Shown: positions 26,473-34,851 of the stretch, piece by piece
How positions within the stretch are numbered: position 1 is the stretch's first letter
How the letters are laid out: each line of letters starts with the position of its first letter
Source of the DNA: Maricaulis sp034659015
GTDB lineage: Bacteria > Pseudomonadota > Alphaproteobacteria > Caulobacterales > Maricaulaceae
DNA length: 64,000 nucleotides
Direction: 5' to 3'
Assembly: GCA_034659015.1 (NCBI GenBank)
Contig: JAYEGL010000017.1
Location: forward strand, 402,731 to 466,730
Notes under the pieces: generated by a model
Databases searched by the model: none
Told to the model about the DNA's origin: nothing
What the model saw: only the letters and a program-made list of their open reading frames with translations
Translations under genes and position numbers: made by a program

Positions 26473-26802
26473 ATGGAAGCCGTTGATCCCGTCATCTTCC
26501 GCCTGGCGATCTTCGTCCTGGCGGTCTTCGTGGGCTATTACGTCGTCTGGTCGGTGACGCCGGCCCTGCACACGCCGCTGATGGCCGTCACCAATGCTAT
26601 TTCCTCCGTGATCATCGTCGGCGCCCTGCTGGCCGCGACGGCGACCGCCGGCAGCGAGATCGCCGGCGAGGCCGCTTCGGGCGGCGCCGGTTTCTCGCGC
26701 GGGCTGGGCTTCATCGCCATCATCCTGGCGAGCGTGAACATTTTCGGGGGCTTCCTGGTCACCCGCCGCATGCTGGCCATGTACAAGAAGAAGGAGCGCT
26801 AG
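26473..26802 (+). CDS. pntAB: NAD(P) transhydrogenase subunit alpha part 2
   Basis: The membrane part of the alpha subunit, 109 residues with three to four helices. FVGYYVVWSVTPALHTPLMAVTNAISSVIIVGALLA is the family hallmark, and the segment GFIAIILASVNIFGGFLVTRRMLAMY matches the last helix and the basic end. It forms half of the proton channel with PntB. It starts after the inserted secreted-protein gene and its stop is 2 bp before pntB. Confidence 0.96.
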   Translation: MEAVDPVIFRLAIFVLAVFVGYYVVWSVTPALHTPLMAVTNAISSVIIVGALLAATATAGSEIAGEAASGGAGFSRGLGFIAIILASVNIFGGFLVTRRMLAMYKKKER

Positions 26803-26804
26803 AC

Positions 26805-28208
26805 ATGTCCGTCAATCTCGCTGCCCTTCTCTACCTCGTCTCGGGGATCCTCTTCATCCTGGCCCTGCGCGGCCTGTCGAGCCCGGAAACCGCCCGCCGC
26901 GGCAATGTGTTCGGCATGGCCGGCATGGCCGTGGCCATCGTCACCACCCTGCTCGCCGTCAATCTGGACGGCCTGTCCCTCGTGCTGATCGTCGCCGGTG
27001 TGGCCATCGGCGGCGGGATCGGGGCCGTGATCGCCAGACGCGTTCCCATGACCGCGATGCCGCAGCTCGTGGCCGCCTTCCACTCGCTGGTGGGCATGGC
27101 CGCCGTGCTGGTCGCCGCCGCTGCGCTCTACGCGCCGGAGGCCTTCCACATCGCCGACGGTCTGGGCAATCTGAAACACCTTTCCCTGTTCGAACTCTCG
27201 ATGGGTACGGCGATCGGCGCCATCACCTTCTCCGGCTCGGTGATCGCCTTTGCCAAGCTGAACGGGAACATGTCCGGCGCGCCGATCATCCTGCCGGTCC
27301 GCCACCTCATCAATATCGGCATCGGCCTCTTCATCGCCGTGATGATCGCCTTCCTGATGGCCTCCGGCGGCGATGCGAAACTGGCCTTCTGGCTGATCAC
27401 GATCGCGGCCTTCGTGTTGGGCGTCACCCTGATCATCCCGATCGGCGGCGCCGACATGCCGGTCGTGGTCTCGATGCTGAACTCCTATTCCGGCTGGGCC
27501 GCCGCGGCGCTGGGCTTCACGCTGGAGAACACTGCGCTGCTGGTCACCGGCGCCCTGGTGGGCTCCTCCGGTGCGATCCTGTCCTACATCATGTGCAAGG
27601 GCATGAACCGCTCCTTCATCTCGGTCATCCTCGGCGGGTTCGGCGAGAGCGGCGACGCGGCCGCCGAGGCCGGTCCGCAAGGCAATGCCAAGCAGGGCTC
27701 GGCGGACGACGCCGCCTTCGTCATGAAAAATGCCGGCAAGGTCATCATCGTGCCCGGCTACGGCATGGCCGTCGCCCAGGCCCAGCACGCGCTGAAGGAA
27801 ATGGCCGACATGCTCAAGGAAGAGGGTGTCGACGTGTCCTACGCCATCCACCCGGTGGCCGGCCGCATGCCGGGGCACATGAACGTCCTCCTGGCCGAGG
27901 CCCAGGTGCCCTATGACGAGGTATTCGAGCTGGAGGACATCAACTCCTCCTTCTCCAATGCCGACGTCGCCTTCGTGATCGGCGCCAACGACGTGACCAA
28001 CCCGGCCGCCGAGGACGATCCGTCCTCGCCGATCTACGGCATGCCGGTGCTGCAGGTGTGGAAGGCCAAGACGGTTTTCTTCGTCAAGCGTTCGCTGGGC
28101 TCGGGCTATGCCGGCGTGGAGAACCCGCTCTTCTTCCGGGACAACACGATGATGCTGCTCGGCGACGCCAAGAAAATGGTCGAGAGCATCGTGAAGGTGC
28201 TCGACTGA
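26805..28208 (+). CDS. pntB: NAD(P) transhydrogenase subunit beta
   Basis: The beta subunit, 467 residues: eight to nine membrane helices (about 1-265) followed by the NADP(H)-binding domain III. Domain III shows VIIVPGYGMAVAQAQH, the YAIHPVAGRMPGHMNVLLAEA segment and FVIGANDVTNPAAEDDPSSPI, all standard. With PntAA and PntAB it forms the complete enzyme supplying NADPH. It is the last of the pnt genes; no T-tailed terminator is evident before the next small gene, so read-through into it is possible. Confidence 0.97.
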   Translation: MSVNLAALLYLVSGILFILALRGLSSPETARRGNVFGMAGMAVAIVTTLLAVNLDGLSLVLIVAGVAIGGGIGAVIARRVPMTAMPQLVAAFHSLVGMAAVLVAAAALYAPEAFHIADGLGNLKHLSLFELSMGTAIGAITFSGSVIAFAKLNGNMSGAPIILPVRHLINIGIGLFIAVMIAFLMASGGDAKLAFWLITIAAFVLGVTLIIPIGGADMPVVVSMLNSYSGWAAAALGFTLENTALLVTGALVGSSGAILSYIMCKGMNRSFISVILGGFGESGDAAAEAGPQGNAKQGSADDAAFVMKNAGKVIIVPGYGMAVAQAQHALKEMADMLKEEGVDVSYAIHPVAGRMPGHMNVLLAEAQVPYDEVFELEDINSSFSNADVAFVIGANDVTNPAAEDDPSSPIYGMPVLQVWKAKTVFFVKRSLGSGYAGVENPLFFRDNTMMLLGDAKKMVESIVKVLD

Positions 28209-28228
28209 TCATGACGGTTCAGCGGCCT

Positions 28229-28253
28229 TTCAGCCTTGCCTGTCGAGGCTGAA
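28229..28253 (+). promoter_or_regulatory. Hairpin covering the ribosome site of the SFPD-repeat gene
   Basis: An 8-bp stem (ttcagcct / aggctgaa, 9-nt loop) ends 4 bp before the ATG at 28258. The only Shine-Dalgarno-like bases (GAGG, 28245-28248) overlap its right arm, so the structure would limit translation. Confidence 0.35.
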
Positions 28254-28257
28254 CGGC

Positions 28258-28545
28258 ATGCTGGCCGAACTCGCCTTCCTGGCCTCCGGGCCGATAGCCG
28301 ACGACTGCACCTGGAACGGCATCCCGCTTTATGGCGAGGTGGCGGTGGTCGACAGTTTTCCCGACATCCGCGTGCAGATCGTGGAGAGCTTTCCCGATCT
28401 GAAAGTGAAACCGGTCGGGAGCTTTCCGGACGATTGCGGCGAATGGGAATTCGTCGACCGCTTTGCGGACTTCACCATCCAGTTCGTCGAGAGCTTCCCG
28501 GATATCAAGATCGAATACGTCGAGAGCTTTCCGGGCCTGCCCTGA
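28258..28545 (+). CDS. Small SFPD-repeat protein, 7(1) septoil-knot type
   Basis: A 95-residue acidic protein made of short repeats of the form V-x-SFPD-[IL]-x-V: VDSFPDI, VESFPDL, VGSFPDD, VDRFADF, VESFPDI and VESFPGL, with CTWNG at the start and CGEWEFVD in the middle. This pattern matches what is annotated as the 7(1) septoil knot domain family, beta-strand proteins predicted to form a seven-crossing knot; function is unknown. Two cysteines are present. It has no signal peptide of usual form. It lies 50 bp downstream of pntB and converges on a methyltransferase gene. Family match is from memory. Confidence 0.75.
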   Translation: MLAELAFLASGPIADDCTWNGIPLYGEVAVVDSFPDIRVQIVESFPDLKVKPVGSFPDDCGEWEFVDRFADFTIQFVESFPDIKIEYVESFPGLP

Positions 28546-28551
28546 CGGGCC

Positions 28552-29172
28552 TCACGCCACGCCGGCCAACCCGCGATAGACATAACCCGACAGGCGCGGT
28601 GTCTTCGGCGTATAGTCCGCCTCCAGGCGGTCGATCCGGAAACCGCTCTCGCCGATCATCCGGTCGATGGGCCGGGTGAGATGACAGCCGCCGCCGATGC
28701 GTTTCCACACCGGTTCGATCCTGTGCTGCCAGCGCGCGACACCGGCATCGGGCGCCAGCCCGTGTTCCAGAAAGACCAGCCGTCCGCCGGGTTTGAGCAC
28801 ACGCCGCATCTCCGCCAGGGCGGCCTGCCAGTCCGGAATGGTACACAGGGTGAAGGTGAGCAGGACCGTATCGATGGACCGGTCTTCCACGGGCAGGGCC
28901 TCGCCGGGCGCATCGACCAGCTCGACGGGGATGGCCTGGCGCCCGATCGCCCGCTGCGCCTTGGTGCGCATGCCCTCGGACGGCTCGACCCCGATCACCT
29001 GCCGCACGCGGCCGGCATCGTAGTAGGGAAGATTGGTGCCCGATCCGAGACCGACTTCCAGCACGACACCTTCCGCTTCCGGCACCATGATGCGGCGATG
29101 CTTGAGAATGGGCCGCGTGCCGCAGGCACAGGCGATCAGGTTGGGCAGGATGCGTTCGGAATAGAACCCCAT
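28552..29172 (-). CDS. Class I SAM-dependent methyltransferase
   Basis: A 206-residue methyltransferase with the Rossmann motif I VVLEVGLGSGTNLPYY, post-I acidic IGVEPSEGM, motif II-like DTVLLTFTLCTIPD and motif III RVLKPGGRLVFLEHG. The layout resembles UbiE/COQ5-like and phosphatidylethanolamine methyltransferase-like enzymes (Methyltransf_11). The second gene of a two-gene operon: its ATG overlaps the TGA of the DUF6265 gene by one base. Substrate unknown. Confidence 0.88.
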   Translation of the reverse strand: MGFYSERILPNLIACACGTRPILKHRRIMVPEAEGVVLEVGLGSGTNLPYYDAGRVRQVIGVEPSEGMRTKAQRAIGRQAIPVELVDAPGEALPVEDRSIDTVLLTFTLCTIPDWQAALAEMRRVLKPGGRLVFLEHGLAPDAGVARWQHRIEPVWKRIGGGCHLTRPIDRMIGESGFRIDRLEADYTPKTPRLSGYVYRGLAGVA

Positions 29173-29648
29173 CAGCGCACGCGCTCGAAATGGAATTCCA
29201 CCGTACTGACCACGCCCTCGGCGCTGCGCATATCGAGGAAGGCGCGCATGGCATCGTCCCCGTCCGGCTCCAGGACAAGCCCCGAGAAGACAACGCGTTC
29301 GCCCTCCAGAGCGAGGAATTCGAAGGTGACCTGTTCGCCGTTCTCCTCCCAGCCGGTGAAGTCGCGATTGAAGTGCTTCACGTGATAGCCGAACTCGCCG
29401 CTAGGATTGTGGCCGATCATCAGCATTTCGGAAAATTGCAGCGCTCCGTCGGCGCTGTACTGGAAGGCGCCGACAAGCTCGCCGGAGGCCGTGCGCATCC
29501 AGCATTCCGACATGTCGCCGTCGAAACCGGGCCCGGCCCAGCATCCCTCCAGCCAGTCCAGCGCCGCGAAAACGGCACCGGTATCGACCTCCTCCGCCGG
29601 CTGTGCGGCAGCCAGCAGGCCCGACAGGGCAATGGCAACAGGTATCAT
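29172..29648 (-). CDS. Exported DUF6265-family protein
   Basis: A 158-residue protein with a signal peptide (IPVAIALSGLLAAAQ). The mature domain begins LDWLEGCWAGPGFDGDMSECWM and continues GELVGAFQY, the pattern of the DUF6265/lipocalin-like group, in which WL-G-W and E-W define the barrel mouth. No function is known. It is translationally coupled to the downstream methyltransferase. Confidence 0.8.
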   Translation of the reverse strand: MIPVAIALSGLLAAAQPAEEVDTGAVFAALDWLEGCWAGPGFDGDMSECWMRTASGELVGAFQYSADGALQFSEMLMIGHNPSGEFGYHVKHFNRDFTGWEENGEQVTFEFLALEGERVVFSGLVLEPDGDDAMRAFLDMRSAEGVVSTVEFHFERVR

Positions 29649-29671
29649 GACAATCCTCCCGCAGGCCGGAC

Positions 29672-29896
29672 ATGTCCGGCGATGCGATTGACTTTATCCG
29701 ATCCTGGCGCAAAAGGCGTGGCATGCCGAACGAAATTCTGTCTGTCGCCAAGGCCGGCGGGTTGAAGACCGAACCGGCCTTCGCGAAGGTGCTGGGGCTG
29801 GGCGGCGAGCCCTATGCGGAAATGCTCAAGCTGGCGTCGCCGGGCGACGAGGCCCTGCGGGACATCATCCGTCATGCGGGCTATGCGGCGCGCTAG
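29672..29896 (+). CDS. Small hypothetical protein
   Basis: A 74-residue soluble protein of unknown family. The start is uncertain: ATG at 29672 has a weak ribosome site, while an internal ATG at 29723 (MPNEILSVAKAGG) is preceded by AAAAGG at good distance and would give 57 residues. It is divergent from the DUF6265 gene; its TAG overlaps the stop of the convergent 2OG oxygenase at a CTAG. Confidence 0.5.
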   Translation: MSGDAIDFIRSWRKRRGMPNEILSVAKAGGLKTEPAFAKVLGLGGEPYAEMLKLASPGDEALRDIIRHAGYAAR

Positions 29897-30633
29897 CGTC
29901 CGTCCGGCCCGGGGTCCTCGCCGGTGCGCAGCCAGCCGGTGATCGACACGCGGGCCGCCTTCACCTTGTCGCCGACGCGCGTGACGGCATGGGGCTGGGG
30001 CACGCGGAACATGGACAGCGTATTGCCGCGCGGCACGAAGGCCGTGTCGACCGATCCGTCCGGCTTGTAGAATTCCAGCAGTCCGCCCCAGGCCTTGCCC
30101 CAGCGCTCCGAGAGGGTGAGCACATAGGCGGCGACCCGGTTCTTGCCCGCCACCCCGTCATCGTGCGTGGTGAGGAAATGGCCGGCCGTGTACCGTGTCA
30201 GCTGGGCGTCGGCGAAGCTGATCGTCGGCGTATCGAGGACTTTCCGCATCGGCTCCAGGAAGACGTCCGAATTGATCATCTCGTAGAGGTCGCACAGCGC
30301 CGGCGCCTCGTCCCGCAGCTCGCCCTTGTGCCATTTGTCGTACAGCGAATAGCTGTCGTAGAGATAGGCGAAGCCGCGCTCGGCCTCGCCGTCTACATGG
30401 CGCTGGAAGTCGGCCCGCTGGGCCGGGGACTGGGCGGCCATGGCGGCAGAATCGAGATCGAAATGCTTGCCGTGCAGCTTGGTCACCAGCGTCCAGCGCG
30501 GCACCGCGTCCACGGCAGCGCGCGCCGCGGCAAGCGTTTCGGCATCCAGTACGCCTTCCAGCTGGCAGCGCGTCGTTTCGGCCATCGCCTTGCGCGGCGT
30601 TTCGATATCCAGATCTGGCGACAATGCCGGCAT
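29893..30633 (-). CDS. 2-oxoglutarate/Fe(II) oxygenase (prolyl hydroxylase-like)
   Basis: A 246-residue 2OG-Fe(II) dioxygenase of the Tpa1/EGL-9 prolyl-hydroxylase group. The iron triad is visible: H and D in FLTTHDDG, and the distal H in VPQPHAVTRV, with the 2OG-binding arginine just after it (TRVGDKVKAAR). In eukaryotes the group hydroxylates a proline of ribosomal protein S23; bacterial targets are less clear. Two ATGs are six bases apart; GAGG is in position for 30633. Its stop shares a CTAG with the convergent small gene. Confidence 0.85.
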   Translation of the reverse strand: MPALSPDLDIETPRKAMAETTRCQLEGVLDAETLAAARAAVDAVPRWTLVTKLHGKHFDLDSAAMAAQSPAQRADFQRHVDGEAERGFAYLYDSYSLYDKWHKGELRDEAPALCDLYEMINSDVFLEPMRKVLDTPTISFADAQLTRYTAGHFLTTHDDGVAGKNRVAAYVLTLSERWGKAWGGLLEFYKPDGSVDTAFVPRGNTLSMFRVPQPHAVTRVGDKVKAARVSITGWLRTGEDPGPDGR

Positions 30634-30656
30634 GTTCATCCTCGTCGTTTGTGCTC

Positions 30657-30986
30657 TCAGGCGCAGCCGGCACACCGGGGCGCAGCCGGGTCGAGCTCCA
30701 GCCGCTTCTCCTCGATCGCTTCGCCGCATTCGGCGCACCATCCGTACTCGTCATCTTCCACGCGTTGCAGCGCCGCGTCGATGCGACGAATTTCCTGTGC
30801 CCGGCGCGCCTCGGCCGCCTTGGCCATGGCCTGGACCTGCAGGGAATCCTGGCGCGACAGGCGGCCCACGGACTGCTGGTCGAGCTCCACGGGCTTGCGA
30901 TCCTCGTGCGCGGACTGCGACAGGTCGAGCAATTCCGCCTTCAGGGCCAGGAGCCGCTGGCGGGCCGCGTCGGCATCGATGGCCAT
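30657..30986 (-). CDS. DksA/TraR-type C4 zinc-finger protein
   Basis: A 109-residue short DksA homologue. The C-terminal four-cysteine finger is WCAECGEAIEEKRLELDPAAPRCAGC; the N-terminal part is a helical hairpin (coiled coil, about 1-75) shorter than in E. coli DksA (151 residues). Family members bind the RNA polymerase secondary channel. The coiled-coil tip acidic DxxDxA motif of DksA is present only loosely (RIDAALQRVEDDEYG). It lies 23 bp upstream of the 2OG oxygenase on the same strand. Confidence 0.85.
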   Translation of the reverse strand: MAIDADAARQRLLALKAELLDLSQSAHEDRKPVELDQQSVGRLSRQDSLQVQAMAKAAEARRAQEIRRIDAALQRVEDDEYGWCAECGEAIEEKRLELDPAAPRCAGCA

Positions 30987-31160
30987 CGGACATGTCTCCC
31001 CATTGCATCCTCGCCGCCACTATCGGCCGGCAGGGCATGCCGTCAAACCGCCGGGTACAGCGCCCGTTCGCCGGCGGGAGGGACAACCTGCTGTTCAATA
31101 CCGGTGGATCACCCGGCCCGCGGTCTCTAGGCTCCCCGCAAAAGAGCGAGAGGGGCTCGA

Positions 31161-32102
31161 ATGTCCGAAACGATACTCGCGCTGGATGGCGTATCCAAGA
31201 CCTTCAGCGGCAAACCGGCCGTCCGCGATGTCAGCTTCACCGTGGAGCGGGGGCAGATCACCGGATTCCTGGGACCGAACGGTGCCGGCAAGACAACCAG
31301 CCTGCGCATGGCGCTGGGCATCCTCACGCCCGACAGGGGCCATGTCGCCCTGTTCGGCGGTCCGCCCCGCCCCGGCGCGCTCGACCGCGTCGGCTTCCTG
31401 CCTGAAGAGCGCGGCATCTACCGCAAGATGAAGGTGATCGAGGTGATCGTCTTCTTTGCGCGGCTCAAGGGCGTCCGCCCCGCCGAGGCCCGCAAGCGCG
31501 GCCTGGCCATGCTCGAGGAGTTCGGCCTCGCCGAAGTCGCCGAGAGCAAGGTGAAGACGCTGTCCAAGGGCATGGCCCAGAAGGTGCAGATCATCTCCAC
31601 CCTGGTGCACGAGCCGGAATTCATCATTCTCGACGAGCCCTTCTCCGGTCTCGACCCGGTCAACCAGTACGCCCTGGAACAGGTGGTGCGAAAACAGGCC
31701 GAAGCCGGGCGGACCGTGCTCTTCTCCACCCATGTGATGGAGCATGCGGAACGGCTCTGCGACAAGATCGTGCTGATCGCCAAGGGCCGGAAGGCCTTCG
31801 ACGGTACGGTTGCCGAGGCCCTCGGCGAAGTGCCGCGCCGCGTGACGCTGGAGATCGTCTCCGATCACGACCTCGCCGACGTGCTCGCCGGCAAGGGCGC
31901 GGTGCATCGCGAGCGGCAGGGCGAGCACGATGTCTGGATCGTCGACCTGACACCCGGCGTGGATGCCCAGGACATTCTCAAGGCCTGTGTCGATGCCAAT
32001 GTGAAGCTGACCCGGTTCGAGCCTGTGCGCGCGCATCTGCACGATGCCTTCGTCCATCTGGTCGGCAAGGACGCTGCGGCGCCGGAAGCGGAGACAGCCT
32101 GA
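31161..32102 (+). CDS. ABC exporter ATP-binding protein (NatA-like)
   Basis: A 313-residue ABC ATPase with Walker A GPNGAGKTTS, a signature written LSKGMAQK (one change from LSGGQ), Walker B FIILDEPFSGLDP and switch His in FSTHV. A C-terminal about 90-residue domain (from RRVTLEI) is usual for NatA/CcmA-like exporters. It is followed by its permease, whose ATG overlaps the TGA by one base. The pair resembles NatAB sodium/drug exporters; substrate unknown. Confidence 0.93.
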   Translation: MSETILALDGVSKTFSGKPAVRDVSFTVERGQITGFLGPNGAGKTTSLRMALGILTPDRGHVALFGGPPRPGALDRVGFLPEERGIYRKMKVIEVIVFFARLKGVRPAEARKRGLAMLEEFGLAEVAESKVKTLSKGMAQKVQIISTLVHEPEFIILDEPFSGLDPVNQYALEQVVRKQAEAGRTVLFSTHVMEHAERLCDKIVLIAKGRKAFDGTVAEALGEVPRRVTLEIVSDHDLADVLAGKGAVHRERQGEHDVWIVDLTPGVDAQDILKACVDANVKLTRFEPVRAHLHDAFVHLVGKDAAAPEAETA

Positions 32103-33499
32103 TGCGCAATATCTATCTCATCGCCCGCCGCGAATTCCTGTCCTATGTGGCGACCTGGGGCTTCTGGCTGTCCCTCCTGTCCGTGCCCTTCTTCATGGCG
32201 CTGGGCTTCGGCATGCCCATCCTCATCGAGAACTCCCAGCCCACGCGCTACTACGTACTGGTCGACGAGACCGGCGGGCGTCTGGAACAGGCCGTCTACG
32301 AGCAGATCGACCGTTCGCGTGAGGACGAGGCCGAGCGCGTGCGCGAAGCGGCGTCAGAGATGCTGGGCAACAATCCCCAGGTCGAGGCCGCGCTCGACAA
32401 TTCGCTGCAGCTCGAGGACGACAGCTATGTCCGCGTCGATGCGGGCACGACCGATCTCGACGAATTGCGACCCTACCTGACCGGAGCCGCCGAGCTGGAG
32501 ACGGATGAGGGGCCGCAGCCCCTGTTCGCCGCCATCTATCTCAGCGAACCCGTTCCGGGACGTATCGAGATGGCCTACTGGAGCACCAACCTCACCGACA
32601 GCCGTCTGCGCGGCGATATCCGCACCGCCCTGCGCGACTACATGCAATTGCGCTACCTGGTCGACAATGGCGTCGATCCGGCGCTGATCGAGGCGGCGGA
32701 CGACATTGCCCCCGTGGTGCGCGAACTCAATCCGGAGCGCAGCGCGGACGCCGCCGAAGTCACCCAGGGCGAGCGCCTGCCGATCTTCGTGGGTGTGGGC
32801 ACGGCCTTCGGCCTGTGGATCGTCATCTTCTCGGTGGTGAACATGCTGCTCACCGCGATGATCGAGGAGAAGGGCAACAAGGTGCTGGAAATGATGCTCG
32901 CCTCGGCGCGGCATCATGAAATCCTCGTCGGAAAGCTGCTCGGTGTCGCGGCCGTCTCGGCCACGCTGCTGCTGTTCTGGGGCGCCCTCGCCTCGATCGG
33001 GGGGCTGGCGGTCCAGCAAGTCATGGCCGCCGCCGACATCCCCGCAGCCGATATCATGGCGGCCCTGTTCGACCCGGCCCTGATCTTCCCGGCCATCGGC
33101 TATTTCATCGTCGGCTATCTGATGTATGGCGCGGTCTTCCTGGCGATCGGCTCGCTGTGCGAGACCATCCAGGACGCCCAGACCCTGATGAGCCCGATGA
33201 TGCTCATCATGATGATGCCGCTCTTCCTGGTGATGATGGCCATCGACGCGCCCGATTCGCCCATCGTCGCCGTGGCCAGCTGGGTGCCGCTGTGGACCCC
33301 CTTCATCATGCTGGTCCGCCTGCCCCAGGATATCGGCATGGTGGACATCGTCGGCACGACACTGGCCATGGTCGCGACAGCAGTCGTGGTGATCTGGGGC
33401 GCCGGCGTTCTGTTCCGCATGGGCGCCCTCAACCAGGCCAACCAGGACACGGTGAAGAGCTGGTTCCAGTTCGGCGGGAAGAAGAAGGCGGCGGGATAA
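32102..33499 (+). CDS. ABC exporter permease (NatB-like, ABC-2 type)
   Basis: A 465-residue ABC-2 permease of the NatB/YhaP class. One N-terminal helix (about 20-42) is followed by a large extracytoplasmic domain (to about 235) and five C-terminal helices. The marker MIEEKGNKVLEMMLAS lies just after the second helix. A methionine-rich stretch in helix 4 (LMSPMMLIMMMPLFLVMMAI) is noted. It is translationally coupled to the ATPase gene and ends before a repeat and a bidirectional terminator. Confidence 0.93.
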   Translation: MRNIYLIARREFLSYVATWGFWLSLLSVPFFMALGFGMPILIENSQPTRYYVLVDETGGRLEQAVYEQIDRSREDEAERVREAASEMLGNNPQVEAALDNSLQLEDDSYVRVDAGTTDLDELRPYLTGAAELETDEGPQPLFAAIYLSEPVPGRIEMAYWSTNLTDSRLRGDIRTALRDYMQLRYLVDNGVDPALIEAADDIAPVVRELNPERSADAAEVTQGERLPIFVGVGTAFGLWIVIFSVVNMLLTAMIEEKGNKVLEMMLASARHHEILVGKLLGVAAVSATLLLFWGALASIGGLAVQQVMAAADIPAADIMAALFDPALIFPAIGYFIVGYLMYGAVFLAIGSLCETIQDAQTLMSPMMLIMMMPLFLVMMAIDAPDSPIVAVASWVPLWTPFIMLVRLPQDIGMVDIVGTTLAMVATAVVVIWGAGVLFRMGALNQANQDTVKSWFQFGGKKKAAG

Positions 33500-33547
33500 G
33501 GTAACGGGACAATGCCCGTCGCCCGGTTGTCGACGCCACCAACGACC

Positions 33548-33672
33548 GTCATTCCGGCGAAGGCCGGAACCCAGATCATAGAAGCGGGTTGAGCCAGGTT
33601 CGGCACGATCTCATTCTGCGATCTGGGTCCTGACTGACGCCTGCGCCCGCGAAAGCGGGGGTCAGGATGACG
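33548..33672. repeat. Extragenic palindromic repeat, copy 1
   Basis: A 125-bp imperfect palindrome starting gtcattccggcgaaggccgg and ending gtcaggatgac, with an inner cccagat/atctggg arm pair. It is the same element as at 58995-59064 and 59125-59214, a type scattered between genes in Caulobacterales and sphingomonads. It sits between the ABC permease and the rpsU terminator. Confidence 0.8.
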
Positions 33673-33726
33673 GATTGCGGGGCCGCACAAATCTCGCCCC
33701 CCGATCAAGAGGCATTACCCCAAAGG

Positions 33727-33762
33727 AAAACGCCGCGTCCCGGATCCGGGACGCGGCGTTTT
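33727..33762. terminator. Bidirectional terminator of ABC operon and rpsU
   Basis: A 36-nt perfect palindrome (aaaacgccgcgtcccgg and its complement) with A and T runs at both ends. It can end transcription on both strands, serving the ABC exporter operon and the convergent rpsU gene. Confidence 0.92.
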
Positions 33763-33791
33763 CGCGAAACCTGTAATAAGGTCTGGCGACC

Positions 33792-34049
33792 CTAGCGGCG
33801 ACCGCCACGCTTCGCGATGAGACCTTCGCGCTGGGCCCGCTTGCGGGCCAGCTTGCGCGCGCGGCGAATGGCTTCAGCCTTCTGGCGAGCCTTCTTCTCC
33901 GACGGCTTTTCATAATGATTGCGGCGCTTCATCTCGCGGAAAGTACCTTCCCGCTGCATCTTCTTTTTCAGCGCGCGGAGCGCTTGCTCCACATTATTAT
34001 CGCGCACAACGATCTGTACGATGGCTCTCTCTCCATAATCTGGACGCAA
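33792..34049 (-). CDS. rpsU: 30S ribosomal protein S21 (start codon uncertain)
   Basis: Small basic ribosomal protein of the 30S platform; the core VRDNNVEQALRALKKKMQREG...HYEKPSEKKARQKAEAIRRARKLARKRAQREG is unmistakable. Relatives start (M)VQIxVRDNN. Here the codon before V-Q-I is ATC (34020-34022), preceded by a GGAGAGAGA purine run, so the family start position has no ATG, GTG or TTG. The listed start is the in-frame TTG at 34049, which has AAGGA six bases upstream and adds ten residues (MRPDYGERAI). A GTG at 34007 would cut into the core. It ends at the bidirectional terminator. Confidence 0.9.
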   Translation of the reverse strand: MRPDYGERAIVQIVVRDNNVEQALRALKKKMQREGTFREMKRRNHYEKPSEKKARQKAEAIRRARKLARKRAQREGLIAKRGGRR

Positions 34050-34173
34050 GGACCATCCTTACGCCGCTAGTTCGCCAGAGGCGGGGCTACTACCAGAGCT
34101 GCGACGTCGTGTCCACTCCGTCAGCACACACAGGTGTGGTGACGCGATGGCGCGTCTGGTCTAGAAACAGGGC

Positions 34174-34851
34174 ATGACAGATGCCGCCTCCGACACCCGC
34201 TCGCGCCAGTATAGCACACGCGACGCCCTGCTGCAGCCCATGCTGGCCCACGCCGCCTTCGACGGCTGGACGGCGGACAGTTTCCGGGCCGCCTGCGAGG
34301 ATGCCGGGATCGAGGAGGGGCTGGCCCGCCTCGCCTGCCCGCGCGGCGAGCTGGACCTGATCGCCCACTGGTCACGCAAGCTGGACGCAGCCGTGCTCGA
34401 CGCGGTGAAGGCCGCCAACCTCGCCGAGATGAAGATCCGCGACCGGGTGCGTTTCGGCGTCATGGCCCGGCTGGAGGCGCTCAACGGCCATGAAGAGGCG
34501 GCCCGCCGGGCCCGCGCGCGCCTGCTGCTGCCCGATGCCGCCGCGGAAGGCCCGCAGCTGCTCTGGGCCACGGCCGACACGATCTGGCGCGCCATCGGCG
34601 ACACCTCGACCGACGTCAATTTCTACACCAAGCGGACCATTCTCTCCGGCGTCTACGGCTCCACCCTGTCGGCCTGGCTGAACGAGAGCGATGCGGAAAA
34701 GCCCGACGCCCAGGCCTTCCTCGACCGGCGCATCCAGAACGTGATGGATTTCGAGAAGACCAAGGCGCAGCTGAAAAAGATGACCGCCGACCTGCCGGAC
34801 ATCGCCGGCGTCCTCGGCAAGATGCGCTACGGGCCGGGGCCGCGGGTCTAG
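34174..34851 (+). CDS. COQ9-family protein, ubiquinone biosynthesis
   Basis: A 225-residue COQ9 homologue. In eukaryotes COQ9 is a lipid-binding TetR-fold protein that presents intermediates to the hydroxylase COQ7. The family C-terminal segment is clear: TDVNFYTKRTILSGVYGSTLSAWL followed by FLDRRIQNVMDFEKTKAQ. It is divergent from rpsU, an arrangement frequent in alphaproteobacteria, and its TAG overlaps the convergent phosphatase stop at a CTAG. Confidence 0.92.
   Translation: MTDAASDTRSRQYSTRDALLQPMLAHAAFDGWTADSFRAACEDAGIEEGLARLACPRGELDLIAHWSRKLDAAVLDAVKAANLAEMKIRDRVRFGVMARLEALNGHEEAARRARARLLLPDAAAEGPQLLWATADTIWRAIGDTSTDVNFYTKRTILSGVYGSTLSAWLNESDAEKPDAQAFLDRRIQNVMDFEKTKAQLKKMTADLPDIAGVLGKMRYGPGPRV

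Noticed and set aside
29672..29722. Extended N-terminus of the small gene ending at 29896
   Set aside because: Not fully rejected: the ribosome site favours 29723, but the longer start was kept in the feature because evidence is weak either way.
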